From: Streptomyces asoensis
GTDB taxonomy: Bacteria; Actinomycetota; Actinomycetes; Streptomycetales; Streptomycetaceae
Reading direction: 5' to 3'
Assembly (NCBI RefSeq): GCF_016860545.1
Contig: NZ_BNEB01000002.1
Coordinates: 1 to 64,000 of the forward strand
Length of the DNA stretch: 64,000 nucleotides
The translations under genes were made by a program, and so were the position numbers. A model generated the notes under the pieces. It was not told the origin of the DNA and did no database searches. It saw only the letters and a program-made list of their open reading frames with translations. Below are positions 19,266-27,880 of this stretch, in pieces (positions within the stretch are counted from its first letter, which is position 1; every line of letters begins with the position of its first letter).

Positions 19266-19667
19266 ATGGGTATACGCATGCTCCACCGCCGCAAGGCCCG
19301 CGCACGCGTTCACGCCACGGCGGCCGCGGCTGCGCGGACCGGCTCCGACGCGGCGCACCGGCCCCGGCCGCGTCCCGCACGGGCGCCCGCCGCCGCCACC
19401 GCCCGCATCCCGCGCACCCTTGCGATGACCCTGCGCGCGGCGGCCGGGGCCCGGGCGCGGCGCCTTTCGCCCACCGGGTTCCTGACCCGGACCGTCCTGC
19501 GGGAGGCCGGCCGGCCGCGCCGCTGGGCCGAGGCGGTGCGCGGTCGCCGGGCCGCGGCCCTCAGTGCCCTCGGCAGGCTCCGCCGACCGCGCGGGGACCG
19601 TCGTAGCCCCGTCTTCGTCGCGTCGGCGGACCCCCTCACCGGACGCCGGGACGACTCCGCCCGCTGA
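19266..19667 (+). CDS. Small Arg/Ala-rich hypothetical protein
   Basis: This possible gene encodes 133 residues, starting MGIRMLHRRKARARVH. The body is very basic and Ala-rich, with a plausible helical stretch (IPRTLAMTLRAAAGARARRLSPTGFLTRTVLREA) and an ordinary-looking C-terminus (SPVFVASADPLTGRRDD). Its last 32 bases overlap the convergent DUF4184 gene. It sits in an otherwise empty interval after the polA terminator, and the ATG has only weak ribosome-binding support. It is reported because the reading frame fills the interval and the C-terminus does not look like random GC-rich translation; it may be spurious. Confidence 0.4.
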   Translation: MGIRMLHRRKARARVHATAAAAARTGSDAAHRPRPRPARAPAAATARIPRTLAMTLRAAAGARARRLSPTGFLTRTVLREAGRPRRWAEAVRGRRAAALSALGRLRRPRGDRRSPVFVASADPLTGRRDDSAR

Positions 19668-20547
19668 CCGGCTCCGCGTCCGGCCCCCCGGCTCGCACGT
19701 CCGCACCGGCGGCGCCGGACGGTGCCGACACCCCGGACGGCCCGACCGGGCGGGCCGGACGCCACAGCCGCACGCCGAGGGCGTAGAGCAGCATCCCCAG
19801 CACCAGCCCCGCCCCCGCCCCGAAGCACAGGGTCGGGATCAGCTCCCACGGCTTCGCCGCGCGCCCCCGGTACTCCCGCCAGCGCGTCACCCGCAGGACC
19901 GCCGCGACCAGCGCACAGCCGCCGATGACGGCACCCGCCCGCCACCGGTCCCGCACCGACAGCGCCGGCACCCCCACCGGCTCACCGGCCGGGACCCGGC
20001 GCAGCGCGTACGTCACGAAAGCGGCGACGACGACGGCGGCCACGGCCGAACCCCCGTACTGGAGGTACCAGTACAGCGGTGAGCCGGCGACGTTCTCGCC
20101 GAGGACGGGGAACAGCCGCATGCCCCAGCGGTCCAGGTGCGTGAACGCGTCCCACACCACGTGGGTCAGCGCGCCGAGTGCCGCGGAGAGGTACCACCAC
20201 AGGACGGTCGCCGGCCTCGCACGCGCGCGTGGCGTCCCGCAGCGGGTGAGGGCCGCCGCCCGGCCCTGCCGGGCCCGCGGCAGCAGCGCCACCAGCGGTT
20301 CGCGCACCAGCAGCCAGAACCCCACGAGCGCCCAGGCGGCGAGCACGTCGACCGTGAACACACCGGGGAAGGAATGGGTGACGTCACCGAACTCCATGGC
20401 CCCGGAACGGACACTCGCCGCGTAGTAGGTCAGGTCGGGAGCGAAGGATCCCGCCACCAGGACCGCCGGCACCAGACGTCCGCGGCCGGTGCCGTCGGCG
20501 CGCACGACGGGCAGCACGGCCGCCGCGTGACTCAGGGTGAACGGCAA
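19636..20547 (-). CDS. DUF4184 family membrane protein
   Basis: This 303-residue integral membrane protein starts at TTG (20547), which yields the family N-terminus LPFTLSHAAAVLP and is preceded by a GGGAG ribosome-binding site. Conserved features are LVAGSFAPDLTYY, the DVTHSFPGVFTVDVLAAW segment and SAALGALTHVVWDAFTHLDRWG, with His and Asp residues in helices as in membrane-bound hydrolase-like folds. About six transmembrane helices are visible. The tail (about 40 residues) is Pro/Gly-rich. The family's function is unknown; the His/Asp pattern suggests metal binding. A CACGCGCGCGTG palindrome lies inside the gene at 20220-20231. Confidence 0.8.
   Translation of the reverse strand: MPFTLSHAAAVLPVVRADGTGRGRLVPAVLVAGSFAPDLTYYAASVRSGAMEFGDVTHSFPGVFTVDVLAAWALVGFWLLVREPLVALLPRARQGRAAALTRCGTPRARARPATVLWWYLSAALGALTHVVWDAFTHLDRWGMRLFPVLGENVAGSPLYWYLQYGGSAVAAVVVAAFVTYALRRVPAGEPVGVPALSVRDRWRAGAVIGGCALVAAVLRVTRWREYRGRAAKPWELIPTLCFGAGAGLVLGMLLYALGVRLWRPARPVGPSGVSAPSGAAGADVRAGGPDAEPVSGRSRPGVR
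20220..20231. repeat. CACGCGCGCGTG palindrome, one of six perfect copies in the window
   Basis: The same 12-bp palindrome occurs perfectly at 20220-20231, 24819-24830, 44591-44602, 52714-52725, 52894-52905 and 60405-60416, always inside coding sequence. A related palindrome TACGCGCGCGTA is at 43943-43954. Confidence 0.75.
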
Positions 20548-20697
20548 TGGGACTCCCGGGGGCGGACGTTGACGGACCGGTCGGCCCGATGATCGACGAC
20601 GTCCAGTATGCGGGGCCCGGTTCCCGGCGAACGGTGTGTGAGCGGCCGGTGAAAACGACCCCCGAACGGGTGCCGGTGCAAAAGAAGTTGTCGTAGG

Positions 20698-20910
20698 GTC
20701 GCCTGGGTCGGCGTGCCCGCGGGCGCGCCGCACACAGGGACGGAGCAGCGCAAACCGCCCAGGGTGCAACCCTCCGGGCGGCCCGGCCGTCACACAGGTG
20801 ACGGCAGCGGCATCGAGGGCGGCACGGCAACGGCCGTGACGGCAGTGACAACAGCACGACGGCAGTGACGGCCGCCGCAGGGGCAACAGCCGCGAGGCGG
20901 GCGCAGGCGA
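20698..20910 (+). ncRNA. Candidate c-di-AMP (ydaO/yuaA-type) riboswitch leader of the lytic transglycosylase gene
   Basis: The roughly 250 bases before the cell-wall hydrolase gene form a structured leader. GTCGCC (20698-20703) can pair with GGCGA (20906-20910) as a closing helix. Inside lie GGGACGGAGCAGCGC and a hairpin CCGCCC-AGGGT-GCA-ACCCT-CC-GGGCGG, then a perfect 8-bp hairpin (20786-20793 / 20798-20805). The order (GUUGCC-like, ACGGAG, GGGUGNAA, ACAGC...GGAGGC-like, closing strand) matches the ydaO consensus as I remember it. c-di-AMP riboswitches are known in front of Streptomyces cell-wall hydrolase genes such as rpfA. Boundaries are approximate. Confidence 0.55.
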
Positions 20911-20950
20911 ACAGAACGGGCGTACCGCGTCCACGGGAGGGTTTCACTTC

Positions 20951-22717
20951 ATGTCGGCGCATTTCGGCACGAGGCTGCGCAAGGGAGCTGTCAACACCAC
21001 CGTGGCCGCGCTGGCGGTCGCGGCTCTCGCCGCGTCCCAGGCACCGGACGTCACGGCCGACGGTCACGGCAGACAGACCGCCGCCGACGCCCCGTCGGCC
21101 GCCGACAGCGGCACCGGCACCGGCACCGAGAGCGGCGCCACCGGCAACTCGCCGTACTACACCGACCTGCCGCCGCTCAACAGCCCCAACCCCGCGCCGA
21201 GCGACGGCTCCTCCACCACCCCGGCCGCCACCGGCACCAACGAGGCGGGCATCCCGGCGACCGTCCTGGACGCCTACAAGAAGGCCGAGGCGGCGCTCGC
21301 GCAGGCCAAGCCCGGCTGCAACATGCCCTGGCAGCTCCTCGCCGCGATCGGCAACGTGGAGTCGGGCCAGGCGGGCGGCGGCAACGTCTCCGCCGACGGC
21401 ACGACCGTCACGCCGATCCTCGGACCGGTCCTCAACGGCGTCGGCTTCGCGAACATCAGCGACACCGACAACGGCGCCTACGACGGCGACAGCACCTACG
21501 ACCGCGCCGTGGGCCCCATGCAGTTCATCCCGTCCACCTGGGCGTGGGCGGGCCGCGACGGCAACGGCGACGGCAAGAAGGACCCCAACAACATCTACGA
21601 CGCGGCGCTCGCCGCCGGCCACTACCTGTGCCGGTACGACTGGGACATGTCGTCCACGTCCGGGATGCGCAGCGCGATCCTCAGCTACAACAACTCGACG
21701 GACTACCTGAACACCGTCCTGTCGTGGCTGGAGTACTACCGCAAGGGCACGCACGAGGTCCCCGACGGCAGCGGCAGCGTGCCGGGCAACCGCAGCGACG
21801 ACGGCACCGGCTTCACTCCCACCCTGCCCTCCGTCCCGACGGCGCCCGGCACCCCCGCCCCGGGCAAGCCCGGCACGCCCGCCAAGCCCTCCACGCCGCC
21901 CAAGCCGAGCACGCCCCCGAAGCCGAGCCCGCCCGCTCCGACGCCCACCGAGACCGTCGACCACCTCGAGTACGCGGGCACGACGAGCCTCACCGTCACG
22001 GCCGGCAGCACCTCCACCGACCGCGTCGGCACGCGCGCGGAGACGGCGGCCGGCAAGACCGTCGCGAAGGTCAGGATCCGTTTCACGATCGTCGGCGACA
22101 CCGACACCACCTTCACGGGCGGCGAGACCGTCGCCGTGATCGCCACCGACAGCAAGGGCGTCGCCCTCGCCCCCGCCCTGCGGGCGGGCGAGAAGACCGG
22201 CGACTTCACCGTCCGCGCCACGGTCCTCGGCCGCACGGTCACCGCGCTCGACCACAAGGCCACCGTCACCGCCCGCGCCGCCGACGCCCTCGCCCGCACC
22301 GGCGACGCCGCGCTGACCTGCACCGCCGGCGGCGAGTTCGCCACCCGGGTCGAGGTGAAGGCGACCTACAAGGGCGCCGCGGCGGGCAAGGTCGCCGCCA
22401 CCGCCACCCTCGTGAAGTCGGCCGACGACCAGAGCACCAACGACAAGGGCCCCTACTTCAAGGACGCCGCGGGCAACCCCGTGCGCACCCTGGACCTCCG
22501 GACGGACGCGAACGGCCTGCTGGCGCTGCCCACGCTGTACGCCGACGACACCGCCGGCACCTACCTGCTGCGCATCACCACCACGGGCGGCGCGACCCTC
22601 ACGCTGGAACTCACCGTCACCGCCGCGACGCCCGACCCGACGCCCGACCCGACGCCCAGCGAATCGGCGTCGAGCCCCGCCTCCACCGAGCCGGAGCCGA
22701 CGGCCTCCGGCTCGTAA
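20951..22717 (+). CDS. Secreted lytic transglycosylase with C-terminal Ig-like/Pro-rich region
   Basis: This 588-residue exported protein has ATG 20951 preceded by GGGAGG. An N-terminal signal (KGAVNTTVAALAVAALAASQA) is followed by a Thr/Ser/Gly linker. The catalytic domain (about 100-265) is lysozyme-like of the MltB/SLT type: NMPWQLLAAIGNVESGQ contains the likely catalytic E137, and GPMQFIPSTWAWAGRDGNGDGKKDPNNIYDAA is the family's substrate-groove motif. A Pro/Lys repeat linker (KPSTPPKPSTPPKPS) leads to two beta-rich domains (about 330-560). It should cleave peptidoglycan glycan strands during growth or sporulation. A probable c-di-AMP riboswitch precedes it and a strong terminator follows. 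Confidence 0.92.
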   Translation: MSAHFGTRLRKGAVNTTVAALAVAALAASQAPDVTADGHGRQTAADAPSAADSGTGTGTESGATGNSPYYTDLPPLNSPNPAPSDGSSTTPAATGTNEAGIPATVLDAYKKAEAALAQAKPGCNMPWQLLAAIGNVESGQAGGGNVSADGTTVTPILGPVLNGVGFANISDTDNGAYDGDSTYDRAVGPMQFIPSTWAWAGRDGNGDGKKDPNNIYDAALAAGHYLCRYDWDMSSTSGMRSAILSYNNSTDYLNTVLSWLEYYRKGTHEVPDGSGSVPGNRSDDGTGFTPTLPSVPTAPGTPAPGKPGTPAKPSTPPKPSTPPKPSPPAPTPTETVDHLEYAGTTSLTVTAGSTSTDRVGTRAETAAGKTVAKVRIRFTIVGDTDTTFTGGETVAVIATDSKGVALAPALRAGEKTGDFTVRATVLGRTVTALDHKATVTARAADALARTGDAALTCTAGGEFATRVEVKATYKGAAAGKVAATATLVKSADDQSTNDKGPYFKDAAGNPVRTLDLRTDANGLLALPTLYADDTAGTYLLRITTTGGATLTLELTVTAATPDPTPDPTPSESASSPASTEPEPTASGS

Positions 22718-22731
22718 CCCCTCTTCGTACG

Positions 22732-22773
22732 ACGACGGCGGCGCTCCTCCACCCGGAGGGGCGCCGCCGTCGT
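22732..22773 (+). terminator. Terminator after the lytic transglycosylase gene
   Basis: Perfect 13-bp arms (22732-22744 and 22761-22773) with an inner CTCC/GGAG pairing begin 14 bases after the stop codon. Confidence 0.8.
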
Positions 22774-22881
22774 GTGCGACGTGTTCTCATCTCGGCCGCC
22801 CGTTGCTACCGTGCCCGACCTGACGACCCATCAGCTCCGTTGCCGGTCCCGGTTCCCGGCGCCGCACCCAGGGAGGCCCGT

Positions 22882-23016
22882 ATGCGTGCCCTGATCGCCG
22901 CCGCGACCGGCCTGGCCGCCGCACTCGCCCTGGTGTTCACCCTCACCGCCCTGGGCTCCCCGGCCGGCAAGACCTCCCCGCGACCCCTGCTGACGACCGT
23001 CCCCGCCCACCCGTGA
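22882..23016 (+). CDS. 44-residue small membrane or secreted peptide
   Basis: ATG 22882 follows GGGAGG at 22871-22876. The peptide is MRALIAAATGLAAALALVF plus a short tail ending LLTTVPAHP: one hydrophobic helix and a Pro/Thr/Ser-rich outer end. It resembles a tiny conserved Streptomyces family that I recall as SPW_0924-like. It precedes the DUF3068 gene by 37 bp and probably shares its message. Function unknown. Confidence 0.7.
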   Translation: MRALIAAATGLAAALALVFTLTALGSPAGKTSPRPLLTTVPAHP

Positions 23017-23053
23017 CCGCCCGCCCGCCGCACCGCCCGCGAAGGAGGCCGAG

Positions 23054-24046
23054 ATGCGCCGCAGAGCCGGTCTGATCCTGCTCGCCCTCGCCGTGTTCTT
23101 CGCGGCGCTGTCCCCCCTGCTGCGCTGGTACGCCTTCCCGCGCCTGGCCAAGATCCCCGCGAACGAGTACCAGACCATGGTCCTCGAGGCGAAGAACGCC
23201 ACCCTCCTCGACTACGCCACCCTCACCGCCCGCACGGTTCCCGAGGTCACCATCGTGCAGACCCTCAAGGGCGACGTGGAGGCCTCCGAGAAGATCGAGA
23301 AGACAGCGGGCCGCGACGTCGTCGTCTGGGACGGCCTCTCCTACGTCCAGGGCCCCGACGGCAAGATGGTCTCCAAGGTCCCCGAGCGGTACATCTTCGA
23401 CGCCCACACCCAGGAACCCGTGCACGCCACCGGCGAGATGGTCGACGGCGACCCCGTACGCCGCGAGGGCATCGAGTTCAAATGGCCGTTCCTCACCGAG
23501 AAACGGGACTACGAGTACTTCGACGCCCAGACCCGCACCACGGCCCCCATCCACTACGAGGGCACCCGCACCTTCCACGGCCTGGAGGTCTACTACTTCG
23601 AGCAGACCGTCCCCTGGACCAAGGTCCCCATGCCCCGGACCATGCCGGTCAAGGGCATCACCCCCGAGAACATCGCCAGGACCGGCACCACCCGCTGGTA
23701 CACCACCGTCCGCAAGTTCTGGGTCGAACCCGTCACCGGCGCCCCCGTCTACGGCGAGGAGATCCACCAGGAGGAACTGCGCGGCGGCACCCTCCTCGGC
23801 GGCCGCGCCAAGGTCACCGCCTTCGCCGGACACGTGAAGATGCGCGAGGACTACACCGAGCACACCGTGGCCCTGGTCAAGTCCAACCGCACCCTGGTCC
23901 TGCTCCTGACCGCCTACCTGCCCTGGGGATTCCTGCTGCTCGGCGCCCTGCTGATGTCCCTCGCCCTCTACCTGGAGGCCCGCTCCCGCCGCCCGGACGC
24001 ACCCACCGCCACCGAGACGGCCGCACCCCGGCCCGTCACCGCCTGA
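23054..24046 (+). CDS. DUF3068 (PorA-like) membrane-anchored protein
   Basis: A 330-residue protein with GGAGG just before the ATG. An N-terminal transmembrane helix (LILLALAVFFAALSPLLRWYAFPRLAKIP) and a C-terminal one (LVLLLTAYLPWGFLLLGALLMSLALYL) bracket an extracytoplasmic beta-rich domain of about 230 residues (RYIFDAHTQEPVH, FKWPFLTEKRDYEYFDAQTRTTAPIHYEGTRTFHGLEVYYFEQTVPW, RWYTTVRKFWVEPVTGAPVYGEE). This pattern is DUF3068, found in actinobacteria and related to corynebacterial PorA-type proteins. Molecular function is not established. Its end overlaps the convergent hrpB gene by 11 bases. Confidence 0.88.
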   Translation: MRRRAGLILLALAVFFAALSPLLRWYAFPRLAKIPANEYQTMVLEAKNATLLDYATLTARTVPEVTIVQTLKGDVEASEKIEKTAGRDVVVWDGLSYVQGPDGKMVSKVPERYIFDAHTQEPVHATGEMVDGDPVRREGIEFKWPFLTEKRDYEYFDAQTRTTAPIHYEGTRTFHGLEVYYFEQTVPWTKVPMPRTMPVKGITPENIARTGTTRWYTTVRKFWVEPVTGAPVYGEEIHQEELRGGTLLGGRAKVTAFAGHVKMREDYTEHTVALVKSNRTLVLLLTAYLPWGFLLLGALLMSLALYLEARSRRPDAPTATETAAPRPVTA

Positions 24047-26600
24047 GCCGCGCGTTGGTGTACCGGGTCGGCTCGGCGCCCGCCGGATCCTCCGGCCAGG
24101 GATGCTTCGGATACCGGCCCCGCAACTCCGCCCGCACCCCCCGGTAGCCGTCCCTCCAGAACGAGGCCAGGTCCGCCGTCACCGCCACGGGCCGCCCGGC
24201 GGGCGACAACAGGTGCACGAGCAACGGCACCCCGGCCACCCGCGGCGACTCCTGGAGCCCGAACATCTCCTGGAGCTTCACCGCCAGGACCGGCCGCTCC
24301 GGGTCGGCGTAGTCGATCCGGACCCGGGACCCGCTCGGCACGACGACCCGCTCCGGCGCCAGCTCCTCCAGCCGGGCCGCCTCCCCGGACGCCCACGGCA
24401 GCAGCCGCCCCAGCGCCTGCCCGGCGTCGATCCGCCCGAGATCTCCCCGCCGCCGCGCCCGGCCCAGCTCCGGCTCCAGCCATTCGTCCACGCGCGCGTA
24501 CAGCGACCCGTCACGGACGTCGGGCCACGGATCCCCCAGATGACGGTGCAGGAAGGCCAGCCGCTGCCGCAGCCCCACCGCCTCGGCCGGCCACCGCAGC
24601 AACCCGAGCCCTTCCTTGCGCAGCCCCTCCAGCAACGCGCCGCGGACCAGCCCGGCATCCGCGTCCCGCAGCGGACGCTCCGCCAGCTCCACGGCCCCCA
24701 GCCGCTCCACCCGCCGCGCCACGACGTCGCCGTCGGCCCACAGGACCTCCTCCCGCTCGTCGAGCAGCGCGCCGCCCGCCAGCCTCGCGACCCCCTCGTC
24801 CACCGCCGCCGCGAGCTGCACGCGCGCGTGACCGCGGCCCACCGGCCGGTCGGCCACCGCCACGGCCAGCCACGGGGCGCCCCGCAGACCGGTGCCCTCG
24901 CCCACCTCGGCCCGCGTACCGGACGCCATGAGGAGCGAACCCCCGTCCGCCTTCGCCAGCCGCTCCGGAAAGGCGAGCGCGACGACGAGCCCCACCGCGG
25001 CGTCCACCCCACCCGGCCCACCCGGTACATCCAGCACCGTGCCCCCGTCGCGCCCGTCGCGCCCGTCGCGCCCGTCGTCCCCGGAGGGCATGTCCGAGGC
25101 GACCACCGCGCGCAGCCGGCGCACCTCCGCCCGCCACCGCGCGCCATAGGCGTCACCGCCCCGCCGGGCAGCACGCAGAGCGGCGGCCAGATCGTCGCCG
25201 TACTCGCGCGGGGGCTCCTCGCTCAACAGCGCGACCACCTCGACGGCCCGCTCCGCCCCCACCGCCGCGGCCCCGTCCAGCAGGGCCCGCCCCAGCCTCG
25301 GGTGCAGCCCCAGCCGCGCCAGCCGGACCCCCCGCCCGGTCGCCCGCCCCTCGGCGTCCACCGCCCCGATCGCGCCCAGCAGCGACCGCGCCGCCGCCAT
25401 CGCCCCGGCCGGCGGCGCATCGAGCAACGCCAGCCCGGAGGCGTCCGGATCCCCCCAGCAGGCCGCCTGGAGGGCGAACGCCGTCAGGTCGGCCACCCTG
25501 ATCTCCGGAGCCGGGAACGCCGGCAGACGGGCGTCCTCGGCCTGCGCCCAGCACCGGTACACCGCACCCGGCGCCTCCCGCCCGGCCCGCCCCGCCCGCT
25601 GCCGGCCCGCCGCCTGCGACGCCCGCACGGTCGCGAGCGCGCTCAGCCCGCGCGCGTGGTCCACCCGCGGCTCCCGCGCCAGCCCCGAATCGACGACCAC
25701 CCGCACCCCGGGCACCGTCAGCGAGGACTCGGCGACGGACGTGGCCAGGACGACCCGCCGCCGCTCCCCGGGAGCCAGCACCGCGTCCTGCACCGCCGCC
25801 GGCGCCCGCCCGTGCACCTGGAGCACGTCCACACCGTCCGCCCCGCCCAGCAGCCCCGCGACCCGCGCGATCTCCCCGACACCCGGCAGGAAGCACAGCA
25901 CGTCCCCCGACCGCTCGGCCAGCGCGCGCCGGACCACCGACGCCACGTGCGCCAGCAGCGCGGGATCCACGCGCATCCCGTGCGGCGGCCGCACCGGACG
26001 CGGCGGCGGCGCCCACACCACCTCGACGTCGAAAACGGACCCCTGTGCCTGCACCACCGGCGCCCCGCCCAGCAGCCGCGCCCACCCGGCCGTGTCCGTC
26101 GTCGCCGACGCCGCCACCAACCGCAGGTCGGGCCGCAGCGTCTCGCGCACGTCCCACAAGAAGGCGGCCGAGGTGTCCGCGTCGAGATGGCGCTCGTGGC
26201 ACTCGTCCAGCACCACCACGTCGACGCCCGTCAGCTCCTGGTCGCGCTGGAGACGCTGGAGCAGGACGCCCGTCGTGACGACCTCCACGCGCGTGTGCCG
26301 CCCCACCACCCGCTCCCCGCGCACGGTGTGTCCCACGCTCTGCCCGGGCCGCTCACCCAGCAGCCACGCCATCCGGCGGGCCGCCGCCCGCGCCGCGATC
26401 CGCCGCGGCTCCGCCACCACCACCCGGCGGGCCGGCCCCCCGCCCAGCAGCCCGGCCAGCGCCAGCGGCACCAGAGTCGTCTTGCCGGTGCCGGGCGGCG
26501 CCGCGAGAACGGCGCTCCCGTGCCCGTCCAGGGCGTCCTCCAGGGCAGGCAGGGCCGACCGGACGGGCAGCGCCTCCAGGGCGTCTTCACGAGGGATCAC
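24036..26600 (-). CDS. hrpB: ATP-dependent RNA helicase HrpB
   Basis: This DExH-box helicase has 854 residues, normal for HrpB. After MIPREDALEALPVRSALPALEDAL come motif I APPGTGKTTLVPLAL, motif Ia VAEPRRIAARAAARRMA, motif II VVLDECHERH, motif III VAASATTDT, motif V VVLATSVAESSLTVPGVRVVVDSG and motif VI RAGRAGREAPGAVYRCW. The C-terminal HrpB domain includes GVPLLVHLLSPAGRPVAVTADLASFWRDGYRGVRAELRGRYPKHPWPEDP, the highly conserved end. HrpB's RNA substrate is not firmly known. A Gly/Arg/Asp repeat insertion (DGRDGRDGRDGG, near residue 510) is a small local expansion. The gene carries a CACGCGCGCGTG palindrome at 24819-24830. Confidence 0.95.
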   Translation of the reverse strand: MIPREDALEALPVRSALPALEDALDGHGSAVLAAPPGTGKTTLVPLALAGLLGGGPARRVVVAEPRRIAARAAARRMAWLLGERPGQSVGHTVRGERVVGRHTRVEVVTTGVLLQRLQRDQELTGVDVVVLDECHERHLDADTSAAFLWDVRETLRPDLRLVAASATTDTAGWARLLGGAPVVQAQGSVFDVEVVWAPPPRPVRPPHGMRVDPALLAHVASVVRRALAERSGDVLCFLPGVGEIARVAGLLGGADGVDVLQVHGRAPAAVQDAVLAPGERRRVVLATSVAESSLTVPGVRVVVDSGLAREPRVDHARGLSALATVRASQAAGRQRAGRAGREAPGAVYRCWAQAEDARLPAFPAPEIRVADLTAFALQAACWGDPDASGLALLDAPPAGAMAAARSLLGAIGAVDAEGRATGRGVRLARLGLHPRLGRALLDGAAAVGAERAVEVVALLSEEPPREYGDDLAAALRAARRGGDAYGARWRAEVRRLRAVVASDMPSGDDGRDGRDGRDGGTVLDVPGGPGGVDAAVGLVVALAFPERLAKADGGSLLMASGTRAEVGEGTGLRGAPWLAVAVADRPVGRGHARVQLAAAVDEGVARLAGGALLDEREEVLWADGDVVARRVERLGAVELAERPLRDADAGLVRGALLEGLRKEGLGLLRWPAEAVGLRQRLAFLHRHLGDPWPDVRDGSLYARVDEWLEPELGRARRRGDLGRIDAGQALGRLLPWASGEAARLEELAPERVVVPSGSRVRIDYADPERPVLAVKLQEMFGLQESPRVAGVPLLVHLLSPAGRPVAVTADLASFWRDGYRGVRAELRGRYPKHPWPEDPAGAEPTRYTNARLRR

Positions 26601-26679
26601 GCCCCCAGTGTCGTACGCCCCCGGGAACCGGTCGGCCGCCCCGCTGGCCGGCTTGTCCGCCTGCCCGCGTCCCCAGTCC

Positions 26680-27654
26680 CTAGTCCCGCTCGCAGACGAA
26701 GACGGCCGTCCCCGGGATCAGGTTCCCGCGCAGCGGCGACCAGCCGCCCCACTCCGAGGTGTTCCACGAGGGCCACTGCGGCTCGACCAGGTCCACCAGC
26801 CGGAAGCCGCCCGCCACGATGTCGCGGACCCGGTCGCCCAGCGTCCGGTGGTGCTCCACGTACACCGCGTGGCCCTCGTCGTCCTGCTCGACGTACGGGG
26901 TGCGGTCGAAGTAGGAGGACGTCACCGTCAGCCCCTCCGGGCCCGGCTCGTCCGGGAACGCCCAGCGCACCGGGTGGGTCACCGAGAACACGAAGCGGCC
27001 GCCCGGCCGCAGCACCCGCCGCACCTCCTTCAGGACCAGCACCGGATCGGCGACGAAGGGCAGCGCCCCGTACGCCGAGCAGGCCAGGTCGAAGGAGGCG
27101 TCGGCGAAGGGCAGCGCGCCAGCGTCGGCGCACACCAGCGGGAACGGCGCGCCGATGCGCAGCGCGTGCTGGAGCTGACGGTGGGAGAGGTCCAGGGCCA
27201 CCGGGTGGGCGCCCTGGGCGCTCAGCCAGCGCGCGCACTGCGCCGCGCCGGCGCCGATCTCCAGGACCGCCTTGCCCTTCAGGTCCTCCGGCGGGCCGAG
27301 CAGCTCGGCCTCCACCTCGTCCAGTCCCTCGGGACTCCACACGAAGCGGTCGTCGCCGAGGAAGGTGCCGTGCTCGATCTGGTATTCGTCCGCGTTGCGG
27401 TCCCACCAGCCCCGGTTGGCCCGGGAACTCTCGGTGACGCCGGCGTCACGTCGGGTGGCTTCCGGCTCGAAGGCCGGCTCGGACGATGCGGGCTCTTGGA
27501 TGATCGGCTCCCTCGTCGTACTCTTCCGTGCAACCCGCCCGTCGGTGTCACCCGAGGTGTCACCGAAGGGGCCTCCTGCGGCCTGCGTGACCTCAGGAGA
27601 AAGGTTGTGTGCCGGGTTTGCGGCGATCCGCCCCGGGTGTGCGCCTTCGCGCAT
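26680..27654 (-). CDS. Class I SAM-dependent methyltransferase with disordered N-terminus
   Basis: Up to 324 residues. The conserved part begins at ESSRANRGWWDRNADEYQIEHGTFLGDDRFVWSPEGL, followed by SAM motif I VLEIGAGAAQCARWL, motif II region PLVCADAGALPFADASFDLACSAYGALPFV, and post-motif VLKEVRRVLRPGGRFVFSVTHPVRW. The first in-frame ATG (27654) adds about 80 low-complexity residues; there is no ATG, GTG or TTG closer to the conserved block, so either this start or an unusual codon (for example ATC after AGGGAG near 27503) is used. A -10-like TAGCAT lies only about 25 bp before ATG 27654. It is divergent from rpsA. Substrate unknown. Confidence 0.8.
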   Translation of the reverse strand: MREGAHPGRIAANPAHNLSPEVTQAAGGPFGDTSGDTDGRVARKSTTREPIIQEPASSEPAFEPEATRRDAGVTESSRANRGWWDRNADEYQIEHGTFLGDDRFVWSPEGLDEVEAELLGPPEDLKGKAVLEIGAGAAQCARWLSAQGAHPVALDLSHRQLQHALRIGAPFPLVCADAGALPFADASFDLACSAYGALPFVADPVLVLKEVRRVLRPGGRFVFSVTHPVRWAFPDEPGPEGLTVTSSYFDRTPYVEQDDEGHAVYVEHHRTLGDRVRDIVAGGFRLVDLVEPQWPSWNTSEWGGWSPLRGNLIPGTAVFVCERD

Positions 27655-27880
27655 TGACCCCGCCCGGCTGCCCCCGTATGCTACAAGTTGCGCTGTGGGC
27701 CTGCGCACCTCAGACATAGCAGGCTGCGCCGCATCTGTTGTATGTCCCCTCGGTTGTCGAGGCGTCCTCACCGTTTCCTGGTGAGGCGTTTCCTGAGCTG
27801 TCCGGTCTTCATCAGAGCGACACGGGTTCCCGGCGTAGCAGTACCTACGACTCACTGTCCGTACCGGAGCCCTTTCCCAC
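27655..27880 (+). promoter_or_regulatory. rpsA promoter/leader region with hairpin
   Basis: This divergent control region lies between the methyltransferase and rpsA. A perfect 7-bp hairpin, CCTCACC (27766-27772) / GGTGAGG (27780-27786), sits about 95 bases before the rpsA start. A second, looser TTTCCTG element repeats on both sides of the right arm. Ribosomal protein S1 represses its own translation in other bacteria, so the leader may be a target; this is inference. Confidence 0.45.

Noticed and set aside
24102..27437. 1111-codon Arg/Pro-rich open frame opposite hrpB
   Set aside because: No domain, no ribosome-binding site; it mirrors hrpB and the methyltransferase.
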